This document shows positions 8,713-16,996 of a DNA stretch of 64,000 nt, one piece after another. The stretch spans positions 62,001 through 126,000 of the forward strand of contig CBDHEY010000002.1 of NCBI GenBank assembly GCA_965262305.1. Reading direction: 5' to 3'. Below the pieces are notes generated by a model that saw only the letters and a list, made by a program, of their open reading frames with translations, did not search any database and had not been told where the DNA came from. Source of the DNA: CBDHEY01 sp965262305 (GTDB taxonomy: Bacteria > Pseudomonadota > Gammaproteobacteria > Pseudomonadales > Cellvibrionaceae). Positions within the stretch are counted from its first letter, which is position 1. The number at the start of each line of letters is the position of its first letter. Made by a program: the position numbers and the translations under genes.

Positions 8713-10020
8713 TTAGGCAGCCGGTTTTGTTATGACGCGCTTAATTGGGAAGTGACAGCTGAAGGTGCTACCCTTTCCGAGTCGACTGCGAACTTTTAAC
8801 TCTGCGTCGTGACGTAAAAGCACATGTTTAACAATAGCAAGCCCCAAACCTGTGCCGCCCATGTTGGTTGCACGACCATCATCTACGCGATAGAACCTCT
8901 CCGTTAGACGTGGGAGGTGTTTTGACTCGATGCCCACGCCATCGTCAATCACACTGACAATACATTCGTTGCCCAGCATCTTTACTTCTACTTCCACGCT
9001 ACAGCCTTTTGGTGAATATTTGACAGCATTGAATACTAGGTTTGAAAAGGCACTCCGCAGCTGTATGGAATTTCCTAAAAGCTGTATGCCTTCTCCTCCA
9101 GTGCGTTTTAGACTATGGTTTTCAGAGTTGTTAATGGCTCTCGCATCAGAGAGAATCGTATTTATCAACGGGGCGAGTTCAACTTGTTCTGCGTCGTTGT
9201 CGACCGAGTCGGTCTCTAAACGGCTGAGTGTGATGAGGTCGTTGATCAGGTTTGTCATTCGTTGCCCTTGTTGTACCATTTGCTGCAAGGCTTTCTCCAT
9301 TGGGGTGGGCAGATTCGGTAAATCGATTAGGGTTTCTAAATACCCGCGAATAACCGTTAACGGAGTGCGTAACTCGTGGGAAACATTTCCAACAAAGTCT
9401 TTTCGCATTTGTTCTAGTTTCTTAACTCGCGTAATTTCGCGCACCACTAAAAGTCGTTCGCCCTGTCCAAAAGGGTGTACGCGAAATTCGAGAAATTGCC
9501 CTTCTCGTCTTAGACCTTCTAATTCAAGGGGGTCTGAGTATTCTTCACTCTCAAAATACTTTACGAATTTTGGATGCCTAATAATGTTCTCTAGGCGCTG
9601 GCCATTATCCACTTCCTGAAATTCAAAAAAATCTTGAGCGACAATATTCCACCATTCGATATTCGCTTTTTTATCTATGAGTACAACGCCATCTTCTAAG
9701 GCTGACGTCATGTTTTGTATGCGACGAACAACCGCTTGAAGGCGTTGCTTGTCTTTTTGATAGAGGTTATGTAAACGCGTGACTTCATCGGCGATATCCG
9801 CCCAAGTGCCTGTAAATTTGTGAATAATCGGACCGTCATGGCGAACACTTGTCACCCAATCGACAAGTTGCATCATTTGGAAATACATCCAAACAATGTA
9901 GATTACCAAATAGGCAATAAGGAACTGAGTGACGAACCCTGCGATAGATCCGATGATTAATACTAAAAGTAAAATCAATACGAACCATCTCAGTTGGACG
10001 GTTATACCTCTTCGAAACAT
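8713..10020 (-). CDS. phoR: Phosphate regulon sensor histidine kinase PhoR
   Basis: Two close hydrophobic segments near residues 10-48 anchor the protein, with almost no periplasmic loop, as in E. coli PhoR. A PAS domain (about 95-200) follows, then HisKA with H215 in VSHELRTPL, then a HATPase_c domain with N-box NLVFNAVKYSP, G1 IDDGVGIE and G2 GGTGLGLAIVKH. It senses phosphate limitation through PstSCAB and PhoU (known for the family; those genes are not in this window) and phosphorylates PhoB. It lies 37 bp after phoB in the same leftward operon. Length (435 aa) is typical. Confidence 0.95.
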   Translation of the reverse strand: MFRRGITVQLRWFVLILLLVLIIGSIAGFVTQFLIAYLVIYIVWMYFQMMQLVDWVTSVRHDGPIIHKFTGTWADIADEVTRLHNLYQKDKQRLQAVVRRIQNMTSALEDGVVLIDKKANIEWWNIVAQDFFEFQEVDNGQRLENIIRHPKFVKYFESEEYSDPLELEGLRREGQFLEFRVHPFGQGERLLVVREITRVKKLEQMRKDFVGNVSHELRTPLTVIRGYLETLIDLPNLPTPMEKALQQMVQQGQRMTNLINDLITLSRLETDSVDNDAEQVELAPLINTILSDARAINNSENHSLKRTGGEGIQLLGNSIQLRSAFSNLVFNAVKYSPKGCSVEVEVKMLGNECIVSVIDDGVGIESKHLPRLTERFYRVDDGRATNMGGTGLGLAIVKHVLLRHDAELKVRSRLGKGSTFSCHFPIKRVITKPAA

Positions 10021-10057
10021 CTGGGGACTTTAGCGTGGGAGTTGGTAAAAGTAGCGA

Positions 10058-10762
10058 TTATACCTTTATCGCTACTTTATTGGAAAATCGATATCCTGCG
10101 CCGCGAACAGTTTGAATGAATTTGTCGTGATCTTCGATGCTAAGGGCTTTTCGTAAACGTCGTATATGTACATCCACTGTTCGCTCTTCGACATAAACAT
10201 TGCCACCCCAAACATGGTCAAGTAATTGGCCACGCGTGTATACGCGCTCTCTATGCGTGAGGAAAAATTCAAGGAGTCTATATTCGGTGGGGCCCATTTG
10301 CACTGGCGTGTCGTTAATCGATACGCGGTGGCTAGAAGGGTCAAGCACTAGCCCATCGATTTGAATTGGTTCTGAACTTCCTAGCGAATCCGTGCGTCTT
10401 AAAACAGCCTTTAAGCGCGCCACAAGCTCTCTTGGTGAAAACGGCTTAGTAATATAGTCGTCAGCACCAATTTCTAGACCTTGGATTTTATTGTCTTCTT
10501 CGCCTTTAGCGGTAAGCATGATGATGGGAATTTCTCGCGTCATTTCATCTTTTTTAAGACGTCTTGCAAGTTCGATTCCGCTTGTTCCTGGGAGCATCCA
10601 GTCGAGAAGGATTAAGTCGGGTTTCTGATCAACGATGATGGCGTGGGCTCCTTGGGCATCACCAGCTTCCATCACTGCATATTCTGCCATTTCCAGTGCT
10701 ACTCGAAGCATATCCCTTATTGGCGCTTCGTCGTCTACAATCAAAATCGTTTTTTCAGCCAT
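10058..10762 (-). CDS. phoB: Phosphate regulon response regulator PhoB
   Basis: OmpR/PhoB class regulator of 234 residues. The receiver domain carries D54 (LILLDWMLPG), the T in IIMLTAKGEE, and K in DYITKPF. The winged-helix DNA-binding domain follows from about 130 (GPTEYRLLEFFLTH, VDVHIRRLRKAL, RGAGYRF). It activates Pho regulon promoters when phosphorylated by PhoR. I choose the ATG at 10762 (MAEKTILIVDDE), which matches the family; a longer frame starts with GTG at 10798. I could not find a convincing Pho box in the 200 bp upstream. Confidence 0.95.
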   Translation of the reverse strand: MAEKTILIVDDEAPIRDMLRVALEMAEYAVMEAGDAQGAHAIIVDQKPDLILLDWMLPGTSGIELARRLKKDEMTREIPIIMLTAKGEEDNKIQGLEIGADDYITKPFSPRELVARLKAVLRRTDSLGSSEPIQIDGLVLDPSSHRVSINDTPVQMGPTEYRLLEFFLTHRERVYTRGQLLDHVWGGNVYVEERTVDVHIRRLRKALSIEDHDKFIQTVRGAGYRFSNKVAIKV

Positions 10763-10965
10763 TTTATGGAAGTCCGTTGATCGTCGCTTTAATTTCACCT
10801 ATCAAAGGTCATTAAACAAATAGTTAGATGCCTTTCAAAATGGAGTGTTTATTATCGCATGAGAATTTGCGGTTAACAGCCCCTCACAACGACGGCCATT
10901 AAATAAAGCTTTTGTTTCCATTTTATTACATTTGGCGTATATTTATTCGTTTATTGGCGAATTTT

Positions 10966-11829
10966 TTACAATGTGAAGTCCAACACGATACCAAAGAAAA
11001 TAACCATTCCCACCCAGTTATTGTTTAAAAACGCGGCAAAACAGGATTTTGGGTCTCGATTTCTAATGAGATATTGTTGATAAATAAATAATCCCGCGGC
11101 CACTAACAGACTAGCGTCATACCAATAACCCAAGCTAAAACGTTCACCGACAAGTGCTAGTGCAAAGATCGTTAAGAACTGTAGCGCCGCTGTCATAAAC
11201 CTATCATTTTCACCGAATAATACGGCGGTAGATTTTACGCCTATTTTTAAGTCGTCTTCCCTATCAACCATTGCGTAAAAGGTGTCGTATGCGACTGTCC
11301 ACAATACAATGGCCGTGTAAAGCAGCCAAATGGGCGTATTTAGTTCTCCAGTTTGAGCGGCAAATGCCATTGGGACAGACCAGGCGAACGCAGCACCTAA
11401 AACAACCTGGGGTAGATGTGTGTGACGTTTCATAAAGGGATAACTTGCGGCGAGAAGCACTGCACCTACAGATAGTATGATCGTCAATGTATTAGTGAAT
11501 AAAACTAGGATAAATGCGAAGCTGCAAAGAACGGCAAAAATAGCGAGCGCTTCTTTTGGAGAAATGTCGCCCTGAACTATTGGGCGCAATCGCGTGCGCG
11601 TTACATGCCCATCAATTTTCCTATCGGCAAAGTCATTGATAACACACCCTGCTGATCGCATAAGAATCACACCGGAGATAAAAATTATGAGAAGATGCCA
11701 GTCTGGTACACCTTGTGCCGCGAGCCATAGTGACCATAGTGTGGGCCAAAGAACGAGATATATACCTATGGGTCTATCTAGCCGCATTAGGCGAAAAGCG
11801 GCATGAAGTTTATTTTTAGACGCTGCCAT
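10966..11829 (-). CDS. ubiA: 4-hydroxybenzoate octaprenyltransferase
   Basis: The integral membrane prenyltransferase joins the polyprenyl tail to 4-hydroxybenzoate in ubiquinone synthesis. Both Asp-rich motifs are present: NDFADRKIDGHVTRT (about residues 72-86) and YDTFYAMVDREDD (about 190-202). Roughly eight or nine hydrophobic segments are visible. The ATG at 11829 (MAASKNKL…MRLDRPIG) yields 287 residues, the usual length; an upstream extension of 37 residues in AT-rich sequence looks spurious. The neighbour phoBR follows the order seen in Pseudomonas. No ubiC is adjacent. Confidence 0.95.
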   Translation of the reverse strand: MAASKNKLHAAFRLMRLDRPIGIYLVLWPTLWSLWLAAQGVPDWHLLIIFISGVILMRSAGCVINDFADRKIDGHVTRTRLRPIVQGDISPKEALAIFAVLCSFAFILVLFTNTLTIILSVGAVLLAASYPFMKRHTHLPQVVLGAAFAWSVPMAFAAQTGELNTPIWLLYTAIVLWTVAYDTFYAMVDREDDLKIGVKSTAVLFGENDRFMTAALQFLTIFALALVGERFSLGYWYDASLLVAAGLFIYQQYLIRNRDPKSCFAAFLNNNWVGMVIFFGIVLDFTL

Positions 11830-11942
11830 AAAGATTTTAATAAATATATAAAAAAATGGGATGATTGTAGTTTGTTTAGTGCACGTATAATTTGTCAAAT
11901 TTAGTAATATCGTATTTGCTATAGAAACTACTTGAGTCATGA

Positions 11943-12215
11943 ATGAAAAAGCAAGAAATTATTAGCCATATTGAAAATAAAGCAAAATTATCGGATCGCA
12001 AAGCAGACGAAACCTTAGAAGCGATTGTAGATCATATTGTTAATGCCTTAGCGAGAGGGGAATCGGTCAATTTGGTTGGTTTTGGTTCTTTTGTTGTTAA
12101 ATCGCGAAAATCTAGGCAAGGTAGAAACCCAAGCACTGGCGAAGTGATTACCATTCCGGAAACAAATACCGTAGTCTTTAAAGCTGCAAAAGCGATAAAG
12201 ACGTTAACTCAATAA
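11943..12215 (+). CDS. hup: HU family DNA-binding protein
   Basis: The 90-residue histone-like protein has the HU fold. An N-terminal helical dimerisation part is followed by VNLVGFGSFVVKSRKSRQGRNPSTGEVITI, including the conserved RxGRNPxTG beta-arm tip. HU bends DNA and organises the nucleoid. The Pro in RNP is present as required for intercalation. It is divergent from ubiA, separated by a 113-bp AT-rich promoter region, and 28 bp upstream of the symporter gene, with which it may be partly co-transcribed. Confidence 0.93.
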   Translation: MKKQEIISHIENKAKLSDRKADETLEAIVDHIVNALARGESVNLVGFGSFVVKSRKSRQGRNPSTGEVITIPETNTVVFKAAKAIKTLTQ

Positions 12216-12243
12216 AGACTTTACAACGAACCAGAGTGAAGAC

Positions 12244-13515
12244 ATGTTAAAACTAAAACTTCATTGGCAGATCGCCATAGCTATTGTATTGGCCATAATT
12301 GTTGGTCTGTTACTCAATAAAGACAGTACGCTATTTGGCTTATCCATATACGGCACCATGTCGTTTTTTGGGAGTATGTTTCTTAATGCTTTAAAGATGG
12401 TCATTATCCCTTTGGTTTTATCCTCGATAATTTGTGGTGTTGCCAGTTTAGGCACTGGCGATAGCATCGGGAGGTTAGGAGGTAAAGCGATAGGGTTCTA
12501 CTTTATGTCAAGTCTGCTCGCGATCTTGGTGGGTTTGTTCTTCGTTAATTTAATGAGCCCAGGAATTATTGACGGACAGCCCGCAGGCCAACAACTCAAT
12601 CTGAGCAGTCCAGAAGAGCTATCTTCTCAGCTTAATAAAGTCGAGGGCCGAGACGCCAGTGATGTCGTCGAAGTGTTCCTTCGCATGTTCCCACCCAATA
12701 TCGTAAAAGCTGCAGCTGATGGACAAATGCTAGGAATTATCACCTTTGGCATTTTATTCGGCTATTTCATGATGAGTATTCCCAGTGGTAATCGGGAGAC
12801 TCTCGTCAGTTTTTGGCAGGGCGTTTCCGATATCATGATGAAAATGACAATGTTTATTATGAAATTTTCGCCCATAGGTGTATTCGGCTTGGTGGGCAAA
12901 AATGTTATTGCCACAGGATTCGGGGCATTTGAACCTTTACTCATGTTTTTTATGGCGGTCGTACTGGCTTTGGCGGCGCATATGTTTATTACTATGCCAA
13001 TACTGCTTAAAGTTGTTGCCAGAGTAAATCCAATTAAACACTATCAGGCTATGGCTCCTGCAATGCTCACTGCATTTTCTACCGCTTCTTCCTCGGGTAC
13101 ACTGCCAGTGACTATGGAATGTATACGTGATAATGCAAAAGTATCGGGAAAAACAGCGTCGTTTGTATTGCCTTTGGGTGCAACTGTAAATATGGATGGG
13201 ACAGCACTTTATGAGTGTGTCGCAGCTATGTTTATTGCGCAAGCTTACGGTTTAGAGTTGAGCTTTGTTACACAATTCACCATTGTTTTAACTGCGTTAT
13301 TGACTTCCATCGGTGTTGCGGGAATTCCATCTGCAAGTTTAGTAGCCATTACAATTATTTTGGGGACAATTGGGTTACCTGCTGAAGCGATTGGTATGTT
13401 ACTTGTTACTGACCGAATATTGGATATGATGCGCACGTCGGTTAATGTATTCAGTGATTCTTGCTGTGCGGTAGTAATTGCTAAATCTGAAGGTGAAGAG
13501 GGTGTTTTAGCCTAA
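12244..13515 (+). CDS. Dicarboxylate/amino acid:cation (Na+ or H+) symporter
   Basis: DAACS (SLC1/glutamate transporter) family, 423 residues in the inner membrane. Signature elements are the serine-rich re-entrant loop FSTASSSGTLPVT (about 278-290), NMDGTALYE (about 315), and DRILDMMRTSVNVFSDSC (about 389-406), which binds substrate. Family members import glutamate, aspartate or C4-dicarboxylates; the substrate cannot be fixed from sequence. In the last motif the usual Gly before Asp is Ser (FSD), a mild deviation. It starts 28 bp after hup and is followed by an exported protein 19 bp downstream. Confidence 0.93.
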   Translation: MLKLKLHWQIAIAIVLAIIVGLLLNKDSTLFGLSIYGTMSFFGSMFLNALKMVIIPLVLSSIICGVASLGTGDSIGRLGGKAIGFYFMSSLLAILVGLFFVNLMSPGIIDGQPAGQQLNLSSPEELSSQLNKVEGRDASDVVEVFLRMFPPNIVKAAADGQMLGIITFGILFGYFMMSIPSGNRETLVSFWQGVSDIMMKMTMFIMKFSPIGVFGLVGKNVIATGFGAFEPLLMFFMAVVLALAAHMFITMPILLKVVARVNPIKHYQAMAPAMLTAFSTASSSGTLPVTMECIRDNAKVSGKTASFVLPLGATVNMDGTALYECVAAMFIAQAYGLELSFVTQFTIVLTALLTSIGVAGIPSASLVAITIILGTIGLPAEAIGMLLVTDRILDMMRTSVNVFSDSCCAVVIAKSEGEEGVLA

Positions 13516-13534
13516 GTCGAAAATAGCTATAAAC

Positions 13535-14065
13535 ATGAACGAGAAAACTATGCGACAAAATATTTTGAATGCCTTTGCCTTTGTGTTTCTTCTAGTTTGG
13601 TCGATGGAGATATTTTCTAAAACTAGAGGTCAATTGGATGACGCGCTTTTGCATCCCGCTTTATCTTACCTAGTGGGAAACTGGCATTTGACGGAATCCA
13701 TCGAAAGTGAACGAATCCCTCCTATAAAAATGAAAACTGTTGTCGCTGATGATGGTCGAGGGATTGTTCTAAGCCTTTATGAAAAAGATGATAAAGGTGA
13801 ATGGGAAGTCATATTAGTTGAATACATGATTCATGATGCTAAGCAAGATAAGATTCACGTTCTGTGGAGCAATCGTGGCGAAGTTGGCCGCGGTGTCGGG
13901 AAATATGATGCTGAAAATCGTAAGCTATCTTCTATTGACACAAATATGAATGGTGAAGTGACACTTTCGGTGTTGTTTGAATTTATCAATGAAGAACGTT
14001 TCTTAATTTCTGGGTTTGATCCCAAAGGGAAAAAGATCTGGGCTTTTATCTACGAGAAAGCTTAA
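13535..14065 (+). CDS. Exported protein, possible lipocalin-like barrel, unknown function
   Basis: An N-terminal signal peptide is visible (hydrophobic core FAFVFLLVWSMEIF), whichever of the two ATGs (13535 or 13550) is used; 13550 has GAG at a better distance. The mature chain (about 150 residues) begins HPALSYLVGNWHLTES and alternates short strands, resembling the DUF1579/lipocalin-like pattern of a small beta-barrel. I would not assign a ligand. It sits 19 bp after the symporter and may be co-transcribed with it. It is convergent with the histidine kinase gene, only 15 bp apart. Confidence 0.7.
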   Translation: MNEKTMRQNILNAFAFVFLLVWSMEIFSKTRGQLDDALLHPALSYLVGNWHLTESIESERIPPIKMKTVVADDGRGIVLSLYEKDDKGEWEVILVEYMIHDAKQDKIHVLWSNRGEVGRGVGKYDAENRKLSSIDTNMNGEVTLSVLFEFINEERFLISGFDPKGKKIWAFIYEKA

Positions 14066-14080
14066 TCTGGTTGCTCTTTT

Positions 14081-15520
14081 CTAATCGTTGAACGAAGAGG
14101 AATAAGGTAAGAGCACTTCGAATGAGCTACCTTTTCCAACCAAACTGGATACATTAATTTTTCCGCCTAATAGGTTTACTAGGTCTTTGACTAGAGCGAG
14201 GCCTAGTCCAGTTCCTTGTATGTTTTTTGTATCTTCTGATTCTACTTGCTCGTAGCTCGTAAATAAACTCGGGATTTTGTCCTCAGGTATGCCGATTCCA
14301 GTGTCATGAACGGAGATTTTAAAGCATTCTTCTAGTTCTAAATCTGCCGTCTCGGTAATTACGAGATCTACCTGGCCGTTTTTAGTATATTTCACTGCAT
14401 TTGAAACCAGATTTACGATGATCTGTCGCACTTTTGTTTTGTCTGAAAATAAGGTTCTAGTTGAATTGGATTCATAGTTGTACAGCAGGCCTTTTTGTTC
14501 TGCCAGAGTATTCATCTGTTCGTGTAGTGCTCTTGCAACATCTGAGATTGAAAACTCTGATATATCCAACGACATTTTTCCAGACTCAATCTTAGAAAAA
14601 TCTAGCGTATCAGTGACTAAGTCATTGAGTTGTAATCCAGCGTTTTTAATTGATTGTAAGCGCTTAATTTCATGTTCCGAAAGTTTGTTAGATACACGAT
14701 TTAGTAAAATGTCTGAAAAGCCTATAATTGCGTTGAGTGGTGTTCTAAGTTCATGTACCATTTTTGCAAAGTGCTCTTTGCGAGATTGGCTTTTTTGTTT
14801 TTCAGCTAGTAATTCGGCTTGTTTTTGTGCGGTAATATCGAAAGCATATCCGAGTATTGAATGTGTTCCTGCGGTTTCAATTAATTGAAAATGCCAGCGT
14901 ATAAAATGATCTTCTACTTCTTTAATTACGGCTGAACCTGTTTGGTTGAGTTCACCTCGATCAAATGTTTGGCTACATAGTGTTTCGATATCATCTGGTA
15001 GAATGTTTGCTTGCCCTAAATCGTTAAAATCGAACTTATCTAGATACGTGTTGAAAGCATCATTGCCGTAAATAATTTGCCCGATGCTGTCAAATTCGGC
15101 AATGGCTGAAGGGTTTTTGTTAACATATTCAGAAAATTTATCGAGCTCTTCTTGATTGTGTTCTCTTTCGCTGTTATCGATAAATTGAATCAAATAGTTG
15201 GCATCTTCAAGGTTTAAATCAAATGCCTGTACATCAACAGAAATGTTTTCTCCGTCCTTTTTTTTCCAATAAACGGAGATAAATTCGTCATTGATATTTG
15301 ATGGTTTTAATGGACAATCTTCTTCGGAATGACTGTATTGCCTGGTGTTTGTGCAAAGTAATTCGTGTGGCGTTTTTTTGTAGTAGTCCGACCTGGTCCA
15401 GCCAGTGATTTTAGTGGCTCTTTCGGAAAATGCTATGATTCTTCCTTGCTGGTTAACCGCGATTAAACCATTTGGCCACTTGGTAAATAGCAGCGTATTA
15501 ATTAATTTTGTTTCTGACAT
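14081..15520 (-). CDS. Soluble PAS-domain histidine kinase
   Basis: The 479-residue protein has no evident transmembrane segment. Two PAS-like domains (about 8-118 and 125-232) precede HisKA with H256 in MVHELRTPLNAIIGFSD. The HATPase_c domain has NLVSNAVKYTK, VHDTGIGIP and GTGLGLALVKDL. There is no receiver domain, so the partner regulator lies elsewhere. It begins 3 bp after the HD-GYP gene stop, so both are one leftward operon and may work in the same pathway, coupling a cytoplasmic signal to c-di-GMP turnover (inference). Confidence 0.9.
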   Translation of the reverse strand: MSETKLINTLLFTKWPNGLIAVNQQGRIIAFSERATKITGWTRSDYYKKTPHELLCTNTRQYSHSEEDCPLKPSNINDEFISVYWKKKDGENISVDVQAFDLNLEDANYLIQFIDNSEREHNQEELDKFSEYVNKNPSAIAEFDSIGQIIYGNDAFNTYLDKFDFNDLGQANILPDDIETLCSQTFDRGELNQTGSAVIKEVEDHFIRWHFQLIETAGTHSILGYAFDITAQKQAELLAEKQKSQSRKEHFAKMVHELRTPLNAIIGFSDILLNRVSNKLSEHEIKRLQSIKNAGLQLNDLVTDTLDFSKIESGKMSLDISEFSISDVARALHEQMNTLAEQKGLLYNYESNSTRTLFSDKTKVRQIIVNLVSNAVKYTKNGQVDLVITETADLELEECFKISVHDTGIGIPEDKIPSLFTSYEQVESEDTKNIQGTGLGLALVKDLVNLLGGKINVSSLVGKGSSFEVLLPYSSSFND

Positions 15521-15523
15521 GCG

Positions 15524-16771
15524 TTACGCCGAAATTAACTTGTGGAACGGATCATCTTGCGCGTTTTCAGGGTTAAGTACTTTTTTGATATCTATGTTTT
15601 CTTCTACGGTCGAAAGATCCACAACTTCTGGAGTGGTTTTTAAGTTACCATTTGAATCGTAAATGATTTTTACTGAAGGTGTTAAATGCTTATCCGTAGG
15701 TACTTCGTGAATAACTCCTTTTTCTCCATTGCTAAGTTCTACCGGTGTCGTCACCGGATAAATGCCTAATAGTGCGATCAAAGTAGCTACGCTACCCTGG
15801 TTAAATATACCGTTTTCCGCTTCAGTATATAGCTGCCGTAGTGCATTAGTAGGCAACATTCCTGGTTTATCTCTCAGTTGGTGTACCATTTCGTCATAGG
15901 TATCTGCAACCGCAAGAAGTTTAGATAGCGGGTGTATATCCTTTTGTTTTAGGTTGTTGGGGTATCCACTACCATCTTCTCTCTCATGGTGTTCAGCCAC
16001 TATTCGGATGGTTGTTTCTGGTAGGTCAGAATCAGCAAGTTTTTTTATGCCTAATGCAGTGTGTTTATGAATAAGTTTCAATTCTGAATTCGTATAATTT
16101 TTTCGTTTTCCCATTAAATTAAGAGGGATACTATTCCATCCAGAATCATGCAATATGGCGGCTTGAGCAAGATAGTTTTTTTCTTCTTCCGATAGGTTTT
16201 GAAATTGTGCCATATTTAACGTTATGCAAAAGGTGCTAAATGTATGGTCAATAATTTTCTGTGAGCGCTTACTTAAGTGAGCGAGTGTCATGAGAGCTTG
16301 GTTATTTCGTTCGAGACTTTCAAGTGTTTGATCAATAAGTGGTGTGATTTTTTCTGTCGAAATCGACTTGTTTTGTGCGAGGTCGTGATGTAATTCTTCT
16401 ACGGCTTTTACGAGTTTCGTTTTAATATTTTTTGCGACAGATAGTTCTTCACCCACTGATGGCTTGAGTTTTTCTATTTCTGCTTTATTTGGATTCTTTT
16501 CTTCTGTTGCATTTTTTGTCGGTTTTTCTTCCTTGTTTTTTTGACCTGCCTGTTTAGTTTTATTTTGTTGCGTGACATCTTTTCCCTTGTTGGGATCAAT
16601 GGTAATGATTTTTGCGCCGCTGCGTTTTAGTTTATCTAAATCCGTTTTTGATTTGATTTTCTTGCTGTGAGAAAGAAAAGGGCTATCTAGCCAAGAGATG
16701 TCCAATGCAACAATATGCATGCCAACCTGAACTTGTTCGACATTAATTTTTTTTAGAGGCTTTTTACTCAT
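15524..16771 (-). CDS. HD-GYP domain protein (DUF3391 + HD-GYP)
   Basis: Residues 1-60 match the DUF3391 leader common before HD-GYP domains. A Lys/Glu/Asn-rich linker follows (about 62-105), then the HD-GYP domain (about 160-350). Motifs are HD at 208-209, HKHTALG at 235-241, HHEREDGSGYP at 261-271, and a later D in VADTYDEM. The family degrades c-di-GMP to pGpG or GMP. The canonical HDxGK is HDSGW here, losing the lysine, while the other metal ligands and the GYP motif are kept, so activity is uncertain. It is the first gene of a two-gene operon with the PAS kinase. Confidence 0.9.
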   Translation of the reverse strand: MSKKPLKKINVEQVQVGMHIVALDISWLDSPFLSHSKKIKSKTDLDKLKRSGAKIITIDPNKGKDVTQQNKTKQAGQKNKEEKPTKNATEEKNPNKAEIEKLKPSVGEELSVAKNIKTKLVKAVEELHHDLAQNKSISTEKITPLIDQTLESLERNNQALMTLAHLSKRSQKIIDHTFSTFCITLNMAQFQNLSEEEKNYLAQAAILHDSGWNSIPLNLMGKRKNYTNSELKLIHKHTALGIKKLADSDLPETTIRIVAEHHEREDGSGYPNNLKQKDIHPLSKLLAVADTYDEMVHQLRDKPGMLPTNALRQLYTEAENGIFNQGSVATLIALLGIYPVTTPVELSNGEKGVIHEVPTDKHLTPSVKIIYDSNGNLKTTPEVVDLSTVEENIDIKKVLNPENAQDDPFHKLISA

Positions 16772-16996
16772 TGCAAATTTCAGGTTGGCAAATTATTCGA
16801 CTAGTACTATCAAAATTATAGTTGTATGTACTTAATTAGCTGATTTTACCTTCGAAATATTCAGAACTTTTTGTCTCTAACTTTTTACCTAATATAAAAT
16901 AACAGACCTTGCATTTTGTTTGTTTTGGAACTTTTAAAAAGTTAATGGTTTTGACAAAATATTTAAATAAAGACAATTATTTTTACTACAGACCTG

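Noticed and set aside
8930..9619. Plus-strand frame of 229 codons opposite phoR
   Set aside because: Antisense shadow of phoR, Ser/Arg-rich with no homology.
10763..10965. Pho box upstream of phoB
   Set aside because: I could not find two CTGTCAT-like repeats with 4-bp spacing; autoregulation is expected but not shown.
14478..14888. Plus-strand frame of 136 codons opposite the PAS kinase
   Set aside because: Antisense shadow of the kinase; Ser/Cys-rich composition typical of a reverse frame.
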